DNA of 64,000 bases. It comes from Petasospora fabianii (Eukaryota; Ascomycota; Saccharomycetes; Phaffomycetales; Wickerhamomycetaceae). The translations under genes were made by a program, and so were the position numbers. Below, in pieces: positions 18,971 through 27,609 of the stretch. The notes below the pieces were generated by a model. That model saw only the letters and a program-made list of their open reading frames with translations. It searched no databases and was not told the DNA's origin. The stretch's first letter is position 1. Each line of letters starts with the position of its first letter. The stretch is from positions 186,001-250,000 of the forward strand of contig CP048719.1 in the NCBI GenBank assembly GCA_022641835.1. Reading direction: 5' to 3'.

Positions 18971-19702
18971 TCAGATGTCGATTTGTGTAAAGTCATCAAC
19001 TAGCTGAAGGTCCTGTTTGTCGTGCTCGCTGATCTCGGCGTTACCGTCCCGAACAGCGACAAGGGAGAACATGCCGGCTTCCATTGCGGCTCTGACTTCT
19101 TTAACATTGTCACTTAAAAACAGCACGTTCTTGCCCTCTTTGTTCAAGTCTTTTAAGATGTTGCTGTAGCTTTCCTTCTCGAATTTGTAACCAGATGTAG
19201 TGATGTCAAAGTATCCTTTCAAGAGGCCGTTCATATCGGTGCTGACACCGTTCACATCAACGTGTCCAAAAAGTAGCTTCTGTGCCTTGACGCTTCCACT
19301 TGAGTATATCAGCACGTCTTTACCCTCAGAATTCCATTTCTTGATGGAGGAGATGGCGTCAGGGTAGAGTGGGGCCTTAATCTCCCCGGAGTCGTATCCT
19401 CCCTGCCACACAAGACCCTGAAGCGACTTGAGCGTTTTCTCTTTGATATCGTTCTTCACAAGGGATTTGATGTGTGCTTCGAGCGTATCTGCATCATTCT
19501 TTGTCTCTTCTGGGAAGTCCACAAGGATGGAGGAGATGGTGGAGTTGGATGCCTGGAGAGGGAACTTCTCCGCTGCCAGGACCGATGGCAGTTTGTTGAG
19601 GAAATAAGGGAAGAGACCCTCTTTGACGAATGTGATGGGGCACACGGTGCCTTCAATGTCCAGCAGGACTGTTGTGATTGTGGAAGGGATCTTGATTGAC
19701 AT
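18971..19702 (-). CDS. UTR4: Enolase-phosphatase E1 (methionine salvage)
   Basis: The 243-residue HAD-superfamily enzyme has motif I LLDIEGTVCPITFV near the N-terminus (nucleophile Asp and the EGT of the MtnC group), motif II IYSSGSVKAQKLLFG and motif III FLSDNVKEVRAAMEAGM. It converts 2,3-diketo-5-methylthiopentyl-1-phosphate to acireductone in two steps (enolisation and dephosphorylation), which recycles methionine from polyamine synthesis. Length fits the family (227 in S. cerevisiae). It converges on YOR1 with a 58-base gap. In S. cerevisiae UTR4 and RAD23 are adjacent; here they are about 6 kb apart. Confidence 0.94.
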   Translation of the reverse strand: MSIKIPSTITTVLLDIEGTVCPITFVKEGLFPYFLNKLPSVLAAEKFPLQASNSTISSILVDFPEETKNDADTLEAHIKSLVKNDIKEKTLKSLQGLVWQGGYDSGEIKAPLYPDAISSIKKWNSEGKDVLIYSSGSVKAQKLLFGHVDVNGVSTDMNGLLKGYFDITTSGYKFEKESYSNILKDLNKEGKNVLFLSDNVKEVRAAMEAGMFSLVAVRDGNAEISEHDKQDLQLVDDFTQIDI

Positions 19703-19876
19703 TGGAGATTGTATTATCTAGAATTGGAAAGATGAGACAGGTCCACCATGTGGACCGAGACCGTCCTTTTGTTCCCGGCCATGACGACCATCGGACTTTC
19801 GCGGCGACTTCTCTTCTACGGGACACTCAATCTGTTAAACCCAACCTCTATATTAAATCCTTGAAGAGTATACCGT

Positions 19877-22139
19877 TCACCACCATGCAGAGCGTCTCCT
19901 TTTAGACATGCTACTATGCGGGGCTGCTTCGTCGTCCTCTGGCTCATCCACCAGATCGAACTCATTGTCATCCCCAGCCAAGTCATCTTCATCATTCTCG
20001 CTATCGTCATCACTGTGATCATCACGTTTATCAAGTCTCACTTGGTACTGCATTCCCTCAACACCAGCATTAAGATCATAGACCCTTGATTCATCCTCGG
20101 AGTCACTGAAGACAAACCCACCTCTGTCGAATGTGCCCATTGAACGGGATTGCGTAGTGGTGGTTGTCGTTGCTGTTGTGGCTGTTGTACTCTCCCTCAC
20201 AGCCGCCTTGTACTTTTTCAGGCCCTCAATGATCTTCCTCTCAATATTGAGTCTGTGTTTGATGAAGTGAAGCTTTGGATAAGTAGCACTTTGGCCATTC
20301 TCAATCATGGCCTCCAATCTCTTCTCATCTGGATCGCTCAGTAGAAATCTAAGGTCGAGTGGATTAAGCTTTGGAAAGATCGACACAGTACCGCTAAAGT
20401 TTTGCAACCACAGATTAGACCAGTCCTGATCCATGAGATGTGGCAACAAATCCAACTTCCTGATCAACTGCAACCACTTCCTATTTTCAAGCTTTATGAA
20501 ACTCTCAAGTCCTGCACCAATGAAGCCGCCTCTTAGTCCCGTCTTAGATCGGGAAACAGGGCGACCGACAGATCCCTTTGGAGCAAAATAGAACAATGAG
20601 ATATGCGGATTGACTTGACTCACCACAGAAAACTTGACGTTGTAGTATGTGTTTAAAGCCTCCACTGGTATATCCGTTCTCAGTGATCCATCTTTGAACT
20701 TTGTTCCAAAACTGAATGGGATGAGCTCTTCAGTCTTTGGATCCTTCATCATCAACACCACAGGATTTAGCACACCTGGAACCGCAGATGATGCGAGCAA
20801 TGTACTCCAAACAACACAGTTAGGTGCTGTGATGTGATTACACAAGATAACTGGCGAGTGCGGATCAGCTGGAACAGTGGATATGTTCAAGATCTTACCT
20901 GTTTTCTCATAGATTTCCTTAAATGTCATGGATCCCATAGTGAACCATGTAGCCTTCTCAGCCCAATCAACAGCGTCGAATCTGGCACCAGTTTTCCACC
21001 AACGAGGGATGTATGTCAATGGCCCCTCTTCACAAGCAGTGATTCTGTTGGCAAGCTCAGGTTTCAGTAGATCACGGAGTTCATCATTCGTACGTGTTGC
21101 TGCTAAGGCCGCCACGATTCCACCACCTGATGTACCACTGATGATATCAGGAAGCACATCATTCTCAAGGAGGGCTTTAATGACACCAAAATGGTTGTAT
21201 GCCATCGTGGCACCACCTGAAAGACATAATGCGGTTCGTCCAAAATTCCTGTTAAGCGATTTGAAGAGCGACTTCTTGAGTTTGGGGGATACTGTAGTAT
21301 CGTCGATAACGAGGCCAATTGCCCTTGTGACTTCCCTGTTGTACTCCTCCACAATGGCCTTGGTACCAAAGTATGTTTGTGAGTAGAGAAGTGGATTCTC
21401 CGTACCGGCAAAATTCGCCTTGATGCAGCTTTGTAGCAGGAACATTAACTCTTCGATGTTATCACCAGCTTGTAATGCCTTGAGTTTCTCAACGGTGACC
21501 TTCAATGTATCGTAATCGTAGTAGTAGAAGTGCTCTTTCTTTTTCCACTTTGACAATCCAAGGTAGTCATCAAGCTTGATGGCATTCTCGACCCACTCTT
21601 GATAGTTCTTACTGTGTCTAAGTATCCTTCTCAGTTTGCCCTTCTTGCCCGTCCAGCGGAAGAATCTCTCGTACAGTGCGATGTATACTCTGAGGAACAA
21701 ATACAGGATGGTCAAAAACGACAACCATATCAATATCGGTATAAGAATCGGATATCTCAAGGCCTTGTAAGACCAGCTTTGGAAATACTCATCTCTTTTT
21801 CCACCGGTCGCCTTGGATCTTTTCTTACTTGAAATCTCATTGCCATTCATCACACGCTTATGCATTGGTGCCCAGTCGTTCTTCGAGGTAATCTTCTCCA
21901 CGGGCTCTATAGTTGTGCTTAGTTCCTGAGACCCAACGAGCCGTTGGGTAATGTCAACCATCTCCTTGGTAGATAGAGGCACCTGTGGGGCGGGTTCATC
22001 GCTCAATGCTCGGGCAAAAGCCTGGATGTCTGTAATGAGATGGTTAGTATGGGGAAAAAGAGCCGGGGAGCACAGCCGTTGTCATGCTTAAAGGAAGAGG
22101 AAACAACTTACGATCTGGATTGACATAATCGATATCCAT
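19877..22139 (-). CDS. TGL4: Tgl4/Tgl5-type triacylglycerol lipase (spliced: 22112-22139, 19877-22029)
   Basis: The spliced protein is 726 residues. The long frame opens without a usable ATG. A 28-base first exon (MDIDYVNPD, split in the next codon) joins through an 82-base intron (GTAAGT, TACTAAC, ACAG) to HIQAFARALSDEP. The product has a hydrophobic segment (about 100-125) and a patatin domain with oxyanion glycines LSGGATM, GTSGG with catalytic Ser310, and the DGS motif with Asp456, so the catalytic dyad is intact. The C-terminal third is acidic and low in complexity (Thr-rich, then Asp/Glu). Tgl4 and Tgl5 mobilise triacylglycerol on lipid droplets; Tgl4 also links lipolysis to budding through Cdk1 phosphorylation. 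Species that did not undergo genome duplication could have one gene for both, so TGL4 versus TGL5 is not resolved. Confidence 0.87.
22030..22111 (-). other. TGL4: Spliceosomal intron of TGL4/5 (82 bases)
   Basis: On the minus strand: donor GTAAGT starting at 22111, branch site TACTAAC at 22043-22049 and acceptor ACAG ending at 22030. It interrupts a codon after its first base, following nine codons of exon 1, and restores an ATG start. Confidence 0.88.
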
Positions 22140-22904
22140 GATAAAGCCCTAATGCTATTGCTTGTGTCTATATGCTTATTGTGTGTGGGCTAAATTTGTG
22201 ACTGTGCAGTTACTTAAACGTTCGAAGATGTGTGGCGAACCCATCAAGAGATACCGGGGTTCATGTTGCTCCGGGCCTGGAGGGCCGCGGAACTAATCGG
22301 AGGATCAGGTGCACTGGGGTCTCTCTCTGATCTGTCACGTGCCTTCCTCATTCCAAAAAGAATCTGTCATTCTCGGGCGTGGTGATTACTACGACATATA
22401 GAGTTACAGTGGGCGACTGTTTTCAAGAAGAAGATTACTAAAACTGATCCGATAGTCATCCTGGCCCAGTATGCGAGACTTTATAAGTAGAATGCTTGGT
22501 AAGGAACTCTTCTTATGCCGCAATGATGCTGTGATTGTTTGGTAGCATTTGATCTGATATCGCATCTAGTTTCCGGGGTTGTTTCCGCCTGCATGGTGCA
22601 GTTTCTGAGGTCCCACACCGAATACCGTAGACCACAACGAATTAGCTTCACTAGACCCATTAGTGAACACTAACTCATGACCTGAAGTCCTTCCGTCGCT
22701 ACAATTTGGATCATCTTCTTAGAAACAAGTGACATTATTGGGCGCATGTTTCGCTTCGCACGCCCGGGCTCGCTGATGATGTCCGTTAGCGGAAAGGCTG
22801 ATAATAAACGCACACAGGACCAATATCTATAAATCTCTGATCTCTGGCTGTGACTCTTTCTGCCAACGACCATTTCCTTCAAAAGTCACACAAACAGATA
22901 TATA
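22140..22904. other. Divergent promoter region, TGL4/5 and ketopantoate-reductase-like gene
   Basis: A 765-base region. TATAAAT (22828-22834) lies about 75 bases before the ATG of the rightward gene. A candidate CACGCCCGAGAA element (minus strand, near 22370) resembles, but does not equal, the repeated CGCGCCCGAAAA motif found elsewhere in the window. No RNA gene was recognised. Confidence 0.45.
22828..22834 (+). promoter_or_regulatory. TATA box of ketopantoate-reductase-like gene
   Basis: TATAAAT, about 75 bases upstream of the ATG at 22905. Confidence 0.45.
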
Positions 22905-23936
22905 ATGGCCAAAAAGATCCTCATAGTGGGAATGGGTGGTGTCGGCACCGTTGCTGCCTACACTCTTCAGCTTGGTGGGGCCGAAGTTACCTCAGTAATC
23001 CGTTCAGACTACGACATCGTCATCGAGAAGGGATACAAGATCAATTCTCCAGACTTTGGTCTCATTGAAGGATATAGACCTTCACACATTGCCAAGACAG
23101 CCAAAGAAGCTAATGAGAAATATGGTCCATTTGATTATGTCGTTGTGACGACTAAGAACATCCCAGATCTCAACAATGTGGAGGACATCTACGCCGATGC
23201 CGTGTCTCAGAACACTGTGATTGTTCTCCAACAGAACGGTCTTGGTATTGAGAAGGCTGCCTTTGAGAGATTTCCAGGCCATATTGTCCTCTCTGGTGTC
23301 AGTATGATCAGTTCGGCAAACTACAACGGCGAGATCAATCAAACCGGTGGTGACTCCCTTGCAGTTGGCTACTTTGATAACGGAGTAAACACTCCAGAAG
23401 AGCAGCTTGCTAAGGCTGAGGAGTTTGTGGCGCTGTACAAGAAAGACCAGAACCAGTGCTTCATAGACAAGGACTCGAAGTATACCAGATGGCGTAAGCT
23501 GGTCTACAACGCTGTCTTTAACACCATCGCCACAGTCACCAACTTGGACGTGGGAAGACTGGAGGAGTTTGGTGCCGCTGATGGATTGATCTTCCCTGCT
23601 ATGGACGAAGTCATTGCAATGGCTGCCTCTGATGGTGTTACACTCGATCCTTCAATCAAGCAACTGATGTATCACAGTGATGATGGCGACTGGTATGCGC
23701 CATCCATGCTTGTGGATCTTCGCAAGGGCAACCAGATCGAGTGTGAGGTTATTTTGGGTAATGCATTGAGAATAGCGAAGAAAAACGGCGTCAAGACTCC
23801 AATATTGGACGTTATCTATGAGCTATTGAAGCTGACACAGATGAGCATCAAGGAAAAGAGAGGCCTGATCAAGCTTCCAGAAGTGAGACCAATTGAGGAC
23901 CCTGAGGGAGCTGCTGCTAGTAGAGCTGGGTACTGA
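22905..23936 (+). CDS. Ketopantoate reductase family protein (ApbA/PanE)
   Basis: The 343-residue product opens with a Rossmann dinucleotide motif, ILIVGMGGVGTVAAYTL (GxGxxG). It carries the family's C-terminal catalytic signature: RWRKLVYNAVFNTIA (catalytic Lys and Asn) and LRKGNQIECEVILGNALRIA (KGxxxE). Enzymes of this family reduce 2-dehydropantoate to pantoate with NADPH for coenzyme A synthesis. Fungi carry several paralogues of uncertain substrate, so the exact role is not assigned. CAB4, another CoA-pathway gene, lies 28 kb away in the same window; I read no operon-like meaning into that. The catalytic residues are present, so it is likely an active oxidoreductase. Confidence 0.82.
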   Translation: MAKKILIVGMGGVGTVAAYTLQLGGAEVTSVIRSDYDIVIEKGYKINSPDFGLIEGYRPSHIAKTAKEANEKYGPFDYVVVTTKNIPDLNNVEDIYADAVSQNTVIVLQQNGLGIEKAAFERFPGHIVLSGVSMISSANYNGEINQTGGDSLAVGYFDNGVNTPEEQLAKAEEFVALYKKDQNQCFIDKDSKYTRWRKLVYNAVFNTIATVTNLDVGRLEEFGAADGLIFPAMDEVIAMAASDGVTLDPSIKQLMYHSDDGDWYAPSMLVDLRKGNQIECEVILGNALRIAKKNGVKTPILDVIYELLKLTQMSIKEKRGLIKLPEVRPIEDPEGAAASRAGY

Positions 23937-24142
23937 ATAGCTATCTTCACAAAGACGTAATTTCGAATCAATGACATTAAATAGTACGTTATGAGTCTCT
24001 CTTCGGACTGACGCGGTGTAGTGTCTTCGCGCGCTTTTGGGATGTCAACACGAGTAAACAGTCCGTTACCAAAACAAAGTACCCCACTGACCATCTCACA
24101 GCTTCACTTATCCAAGCTAGAACGACAACTAGCATCACAGAA

Positions 24143-25606
24143 ATGGTGCCCTCGCGATCCCATCACAGAAGTCGGGCAGTTGCTGATGTGAAAAAGCAGG
24201 ATACGACGGCGTCATTATCCGCCACCCCTTCGCCTTCAATGAACTCGGAATCTGAACTGTCTGGGGCATCCAGCGATGAGGACTCAGAAGATGATCCCCT
24301 TTCTGATCTTATCGGTCGCTCTAAGGAAGTTCTTTCGACGTTGCCGGCTAAGCGCCCTTGTTTATTCACAGTGAGGGATGGGCAAAAGATCTTGAAGGCA
24401 CCACCAACCAGCTCTGCGCCCTTTGCCCCTCCAGCGGTGTCATTAGATTTGATGAGAAGAAGTGACGCACTTATGAAGAAGCACGAGAAAGATGATGAGG
24501 AAGCCATGTCGGCTGTTAAGGAAGAGGAAGATTTCGACAAAATGTTGAAGGAGAGTTTGGACCATCGGGCCTACGATAATCTTGATTATGTCACATATAT
24601 CAAAAGTCACCGTAATACCATCAAGATGAAAGACTTCTTCTACCTCGCAACATCACGCTCATATTTTAAGTCGGACACAGTGAAGTTTCCATCTATTCTC
24701 TTCGCTATTCCTGGTGCAATAGCTCCTGGTGAGAAATTTGACGTCTTCAACGAGGTGGATCCACTGAGAATTGTGAAAGAAGCTGACCAACTCATGTTTG
24801 GTGACGCTGACAAGGCATACACAATCAGCTATTTGAGGAGAATAGGGGCAGATCCAACCATTCAGACGGTTAATGAATCGCATATCAAGCTTGACTCGAA
24901 AAGGCGTCTTCCGGAGGTGCCACTCGTACTCTCACAGATTTACTACTTGATAAAGGAAATTACACAATCACCGTATGATGACGCATGTATGGAGGTGGTA
25001 ATACGAGTACTAGGTCTTGTGATGATGGACACTCGAGTATTCAACTACAACACCACCTTCTTCTTTCAAACTATGCTCACGGACATCATAGAGTATATTA
25101 TTGATAAGACGGAGACACTTCCATACGAACGCCTAGTTACCATTTGGAAAGGACTTACAGATTCACCAGAATTAAGAGTAAGGATACTCGAGACGATACC
25201 ACCACAGCCATCTAGAAAGTTATACCACCTCAGAAAAATGTATGCACTTTCAATGATTGGCCCAACTCCAATGGCGGAGGATACAGCACTCAGTGGGGAG
25301 CAACTAAGCTCAATGTGTTGCATGGCCATCTCTACAGCATTTGCCACACTCTCTGGACAGGATCTAGAGCTCACAGAGCAGCAGTATATTGAGTGGACGT
25401 ACAAGTTTAAGGCGATTCTTTACCTCATTCAGATGAATGACCGAAACAATCGTATGACGAATGTTGCATCTGGGTTGGAGAAGTTGATGAATAAAATTAG
25501 ATTGAGTTTCCAAGAGAAGGAACAGGCACAGTGTCGTGCTATGATGGTGTTGCTGTCGTTGGTGTTGGAAGATAAACAAGTTAGAATGAAAAGCATTTTC
25601 GGCTAA
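24143..25606 (+). CDS. Probable Smc5-Smc6 complex subunit Nse6 (Kre29-like)
   Basis: The 487-residue product has an acidic, Ser-rich disordered N-terminus (about 1-150) and an all-helical C-terminal region. It is not instantly recognisable. The arrangement and several segments do resemble S. cerevisiae Kre29: the stretch VIRVLGLVMMDTRVFN compares with AFICLILDRKVFN, preceded by a helix and followed by a segment ending ILETIPPQPSRKL (compare LLQIFPHLQSALL). Kre29/Nse6 partners Nse5 and loads the Smc5-Smc6 complex onto DNA. Sequence identity in this family is very low between yeasts, so this is a tentative call from memory. The alternative is an unrelated helical fungal protein. It is convergent with RAD23. 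Confidence 0.45.
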   Translation: MVPSRSHHRSRAVADVKKQDTTASLSATPSPSMNSESELSGASSDEDSEDDPLSDLIGRSKEVLSTLPAKRPCLFTVRDGQKILKAPPTSSAPFAPPAVSLDLMRRSDALMKKHEKDDEEAMSAVKEEEDFDKMLKESLDHRAYDNLDYVTYIKSHRNTIKMKDFFYLATSRSYFKSDTVKFPSILFAIPGAIAPGEKFDVFNEVDPLRIVKEADQLMFGDADKAYTISYLRRIGADPTIQTVNESHIKLDSKRRLPEVPLVLSQIYYLIKEITQSPYDDACMEVVIRVLGLVMMDTRVFNYNTTFFFQTMLTDIIEYIIDKTETLPYERLVTIWKGLTDSPELRVRILETIPPQPSRKLYHLRKMYALSMIGPTPMAEDTALSGEQLSSMCCMAISTAFATLSGQDLELTEQQYIEWTYKFKAILYLIQMNDRNNRMTNVASGLEKLMNKIRLSFQEKEQAQCRAMMVLLSLVLEDKQVRMKSIFG

Positions 25607-25760
25607 GCTGCCGAATGTGCTGTAATGCTTTAATGACGAGTCTTTTCTCCTACATTGACTGTGGGACATATGTCTTCACGTAGTATCACAAATTAAGAGG
25701 CAGCAAATTACAAAAGATCAACCGTACTAACCACCGGAATAACAAGCATAGACGTGTGTT

Positions 25761-27117
25761 TCACGCATGATCGTTGAAGAGAACGTTAGCAGCTAACTCC
25801 TCGTTCTTATCACAAGCAAAGTAAACCTGGATTACCAAATCTCTTTCAAATCCAAGCTCAACAAGCCTGTTAATAGAGTCCTGTTCAGACTGTGTGATCT
25901 CAATTCTAGTGGCACCTTCTGGGAGCTGTTCACCGGCGCTGTCAACCGTTCCGTGCTCATCAATACCAGCATCACCATCCATGAGCATTTGGACGAAGGC
26001 CTCTGGATTTTGCTGGATCATAGCGGCAAGCTGTGGGTTTTGAGCCGCAAGTTGCTGCAAGATTGGCTCGAGCATCTCTGGGTTGTTTTGAACAACCTCA
26101 CGGAGACCGGCCAAAGGATCACCGCCTGCGGCAGGAGCCTGAGTTGGAGCAGCACCAGCATTAGCGGCAGCAGCAAACAAGTCGCCCTCCTCCATGTCAG
26201 CATCCTGGTCTTCTTCTGGGGCTGGGACCTCAGCAGCAATTGGAATCGGCACCTCGGCAGCGTTCGAGTCAGCCTCTGTGTTAGCACCTTCCGTGGCGGC
26301 AGCATCGCCCTCGGTAGCGGCAGCAGGTGTCTCCCCCTGGGCATCAGAAGTTGGAGCAGCTGGAGCAGCAGATTCAGGGATACCGGTGAGGAGGTACTCG
26401 ACGGCTCTGTCAGGGTTGTTGAAAGCGGCTCTCAATGCGGCCTCAACCTGCGGACGCTCGTATCCCATTTCCATGATGGAGGCGATGGCCTTCTCTCTGG
26501 CAGATCCTGTGGCGAAAGTCGACGCGTCAAAGCTCTGGGCTGGCTCGTTTGTGGCTGGGGCAGCCGATGCTGTGGATGTAGATGGAACTGGAGCTGGAGT
26601 GGATTGTGTGTTGGAGGAAGTGGCTGATGGGGCAGCGCGTGGGGCAGCAGGCGTCTGAGCTGTTGTTGGCTGTGCTGGGGTAGATGGAGCTGCAGTAGCG
26701 GCTGCGGGAGTAGCAGCAGCTGGCTTCTTAGCGGTCTTAGACACCATGAAGATGACTTGGTCATCAGCCTTGACCTTGGAAGCCTCGATGGTCTTGTCGT
26801 CTTGGAGAACCTTACCTGGATCGTAATGTTAGTTTTCTGTATACGTGAGGTACGCACGGTGTACTTACCAGAGTAGACGAGCTTGATCTGGGAAGCCTCT
26901 ACACCCTTGGCCTCAGCAAGTTTCTCCTTCGCAGTGAGAACCTGTTCAATCGTGTTAGTATGTGAAAATTGAGTGTTGATGGCCGCCCTTTATTGGACGC
27001 CTCCAGGATGGACAACAGCGGCGCCAACGGCAACAAACGTGGGCCACTTACGGTATCGCTCGGCTCGAGCACCAAAGGAATCTTCTCCTTGCTGAATGCT
27101 TTGAATACGATCTGCAT
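25761..27117 (-). CDS. RAD23: Rad23, ubiquitin-like/UBA shuttle factor (spliced: 27052-27117, 26869-26941, 25761-26815)
   Basis: Three exons give 397 residues (S. cerevisiae Rad23 has 398). Exons 1, 2 and the start of 3 together make the ubiquitin-like domain (about 1-75): [20 protein letters not shown], then [13 protein letters not shown], then [16 protein letters not shown]. An Ala/Pro/Thr-rich linker follows, then UBA1 (about 150-193), the Rad4/XPC-binding domain with [19 protein letters not shown] (about 279-327) and UBA2 at the very C-terminus ([16 protein letters not shown]). Rad23 stabilises Rad4 for lesion recognition in nucleotide excision repair and carries ubiquitylated proteins to the proteasome. 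Without splicing, the ubiquitin-like domain would be lost. A GGTGGCGAA element lies 94 bases upstream. Confidence 0.95.
26816..26868 (-). other. RAD23: RAD23 intron 2 (53 bases)
   Basis: Donor GTAAGT beginning at 26868, branch site AACTAAC at 26828-26834 (a one-base departure from TACTAAC) and acceptor CCAG ending at 26816. Splicing rebuilds SGKVLQDDK across the junction. It is among the shorter spliceosomal introns seen in yeasts. Confidence 0.88.
26942..27051 (-). other. RAD23: RAD23 intron 1 (110 bases)
   Basis: Donor GTAAGT beginning at 27051, branch site TACTAAC at 26954-26960 and acceptor AACAG ending at 26942. It lies between codons 22 and 23 within the ubiquitin-like domain. Confidence 0.9.
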
Positions 27118-27609
27118 TGTGGAAGTCTGTGTGGTGTTGACAGTGCGTGTCTAGTATTGACGTTTTCTCTCTAGTGCTATTATATTGTTTTCGACGGCCA
27201 TTGATTTTTAGGTGGCGAAAAAGTGCGGAGACGATCTTCCACGCGCCTACTCTTGGCTGCCACTTTGGGGCAATGTCAGGACCAACTGATTGATTATTGA
27301 GATTTGACCACTGCCTGAAGCCTAAATATTCATTTGGACTTTAAACCAGTGTTGATTTCCGGTTTGATGTCCGGTTATAATTGGCTTTGGGATCCCATAG
27401 TGGTTTTAAGCCCTGGTGCAGTGCCCTCAGTTTATCTTCAAGGTTACCTGTCTGTCAAGCCACCTTGCCTGTCGACATCTAAACTCTATCAAATGCCACA
27501 ATCCGATAAGCAGTAAAGCTTACAGTATAATGTATAAACATGGATTAGAATCAACTGTACTAAATAACATAAAACTCAGATGACGGGGGACAAAAGAAGA
27601 ACATCAACA
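27118..27609. other. RAD23 promoter and PSE1 3' flank
   Basis: A 492-base gap. It contains GGTGGCGAAAAA at 27211, described separately. No further gene was seen. Confidence 0.5.
27211..27219 (+). promoter_or_regulatory. PACE/URS-like element upstream of RAD23
   Basis: GGTGGCGAA lies 94 bases upstream of the RAD23 ATG, in inverted orientation. It closely resembles the proteasome-associated control element bound by Rpn4 (GGTGGCAAA) and the related GGTGGCGA element described upstream of DNA-damage genes such as MAG1. Rpn4-type control would fit Rad23's two roles. Confidence 0.45.

Noticed and set aside
9880-22139. STE6-TGL3 and YOR1-TGL4 read as a duplicated gene pair
   Set aside because: The two ABC transporters belong to different subfamilies (ABCB and ABCC) and the two lipases to different branches, so the resemblance in order is not a segmental duplication.
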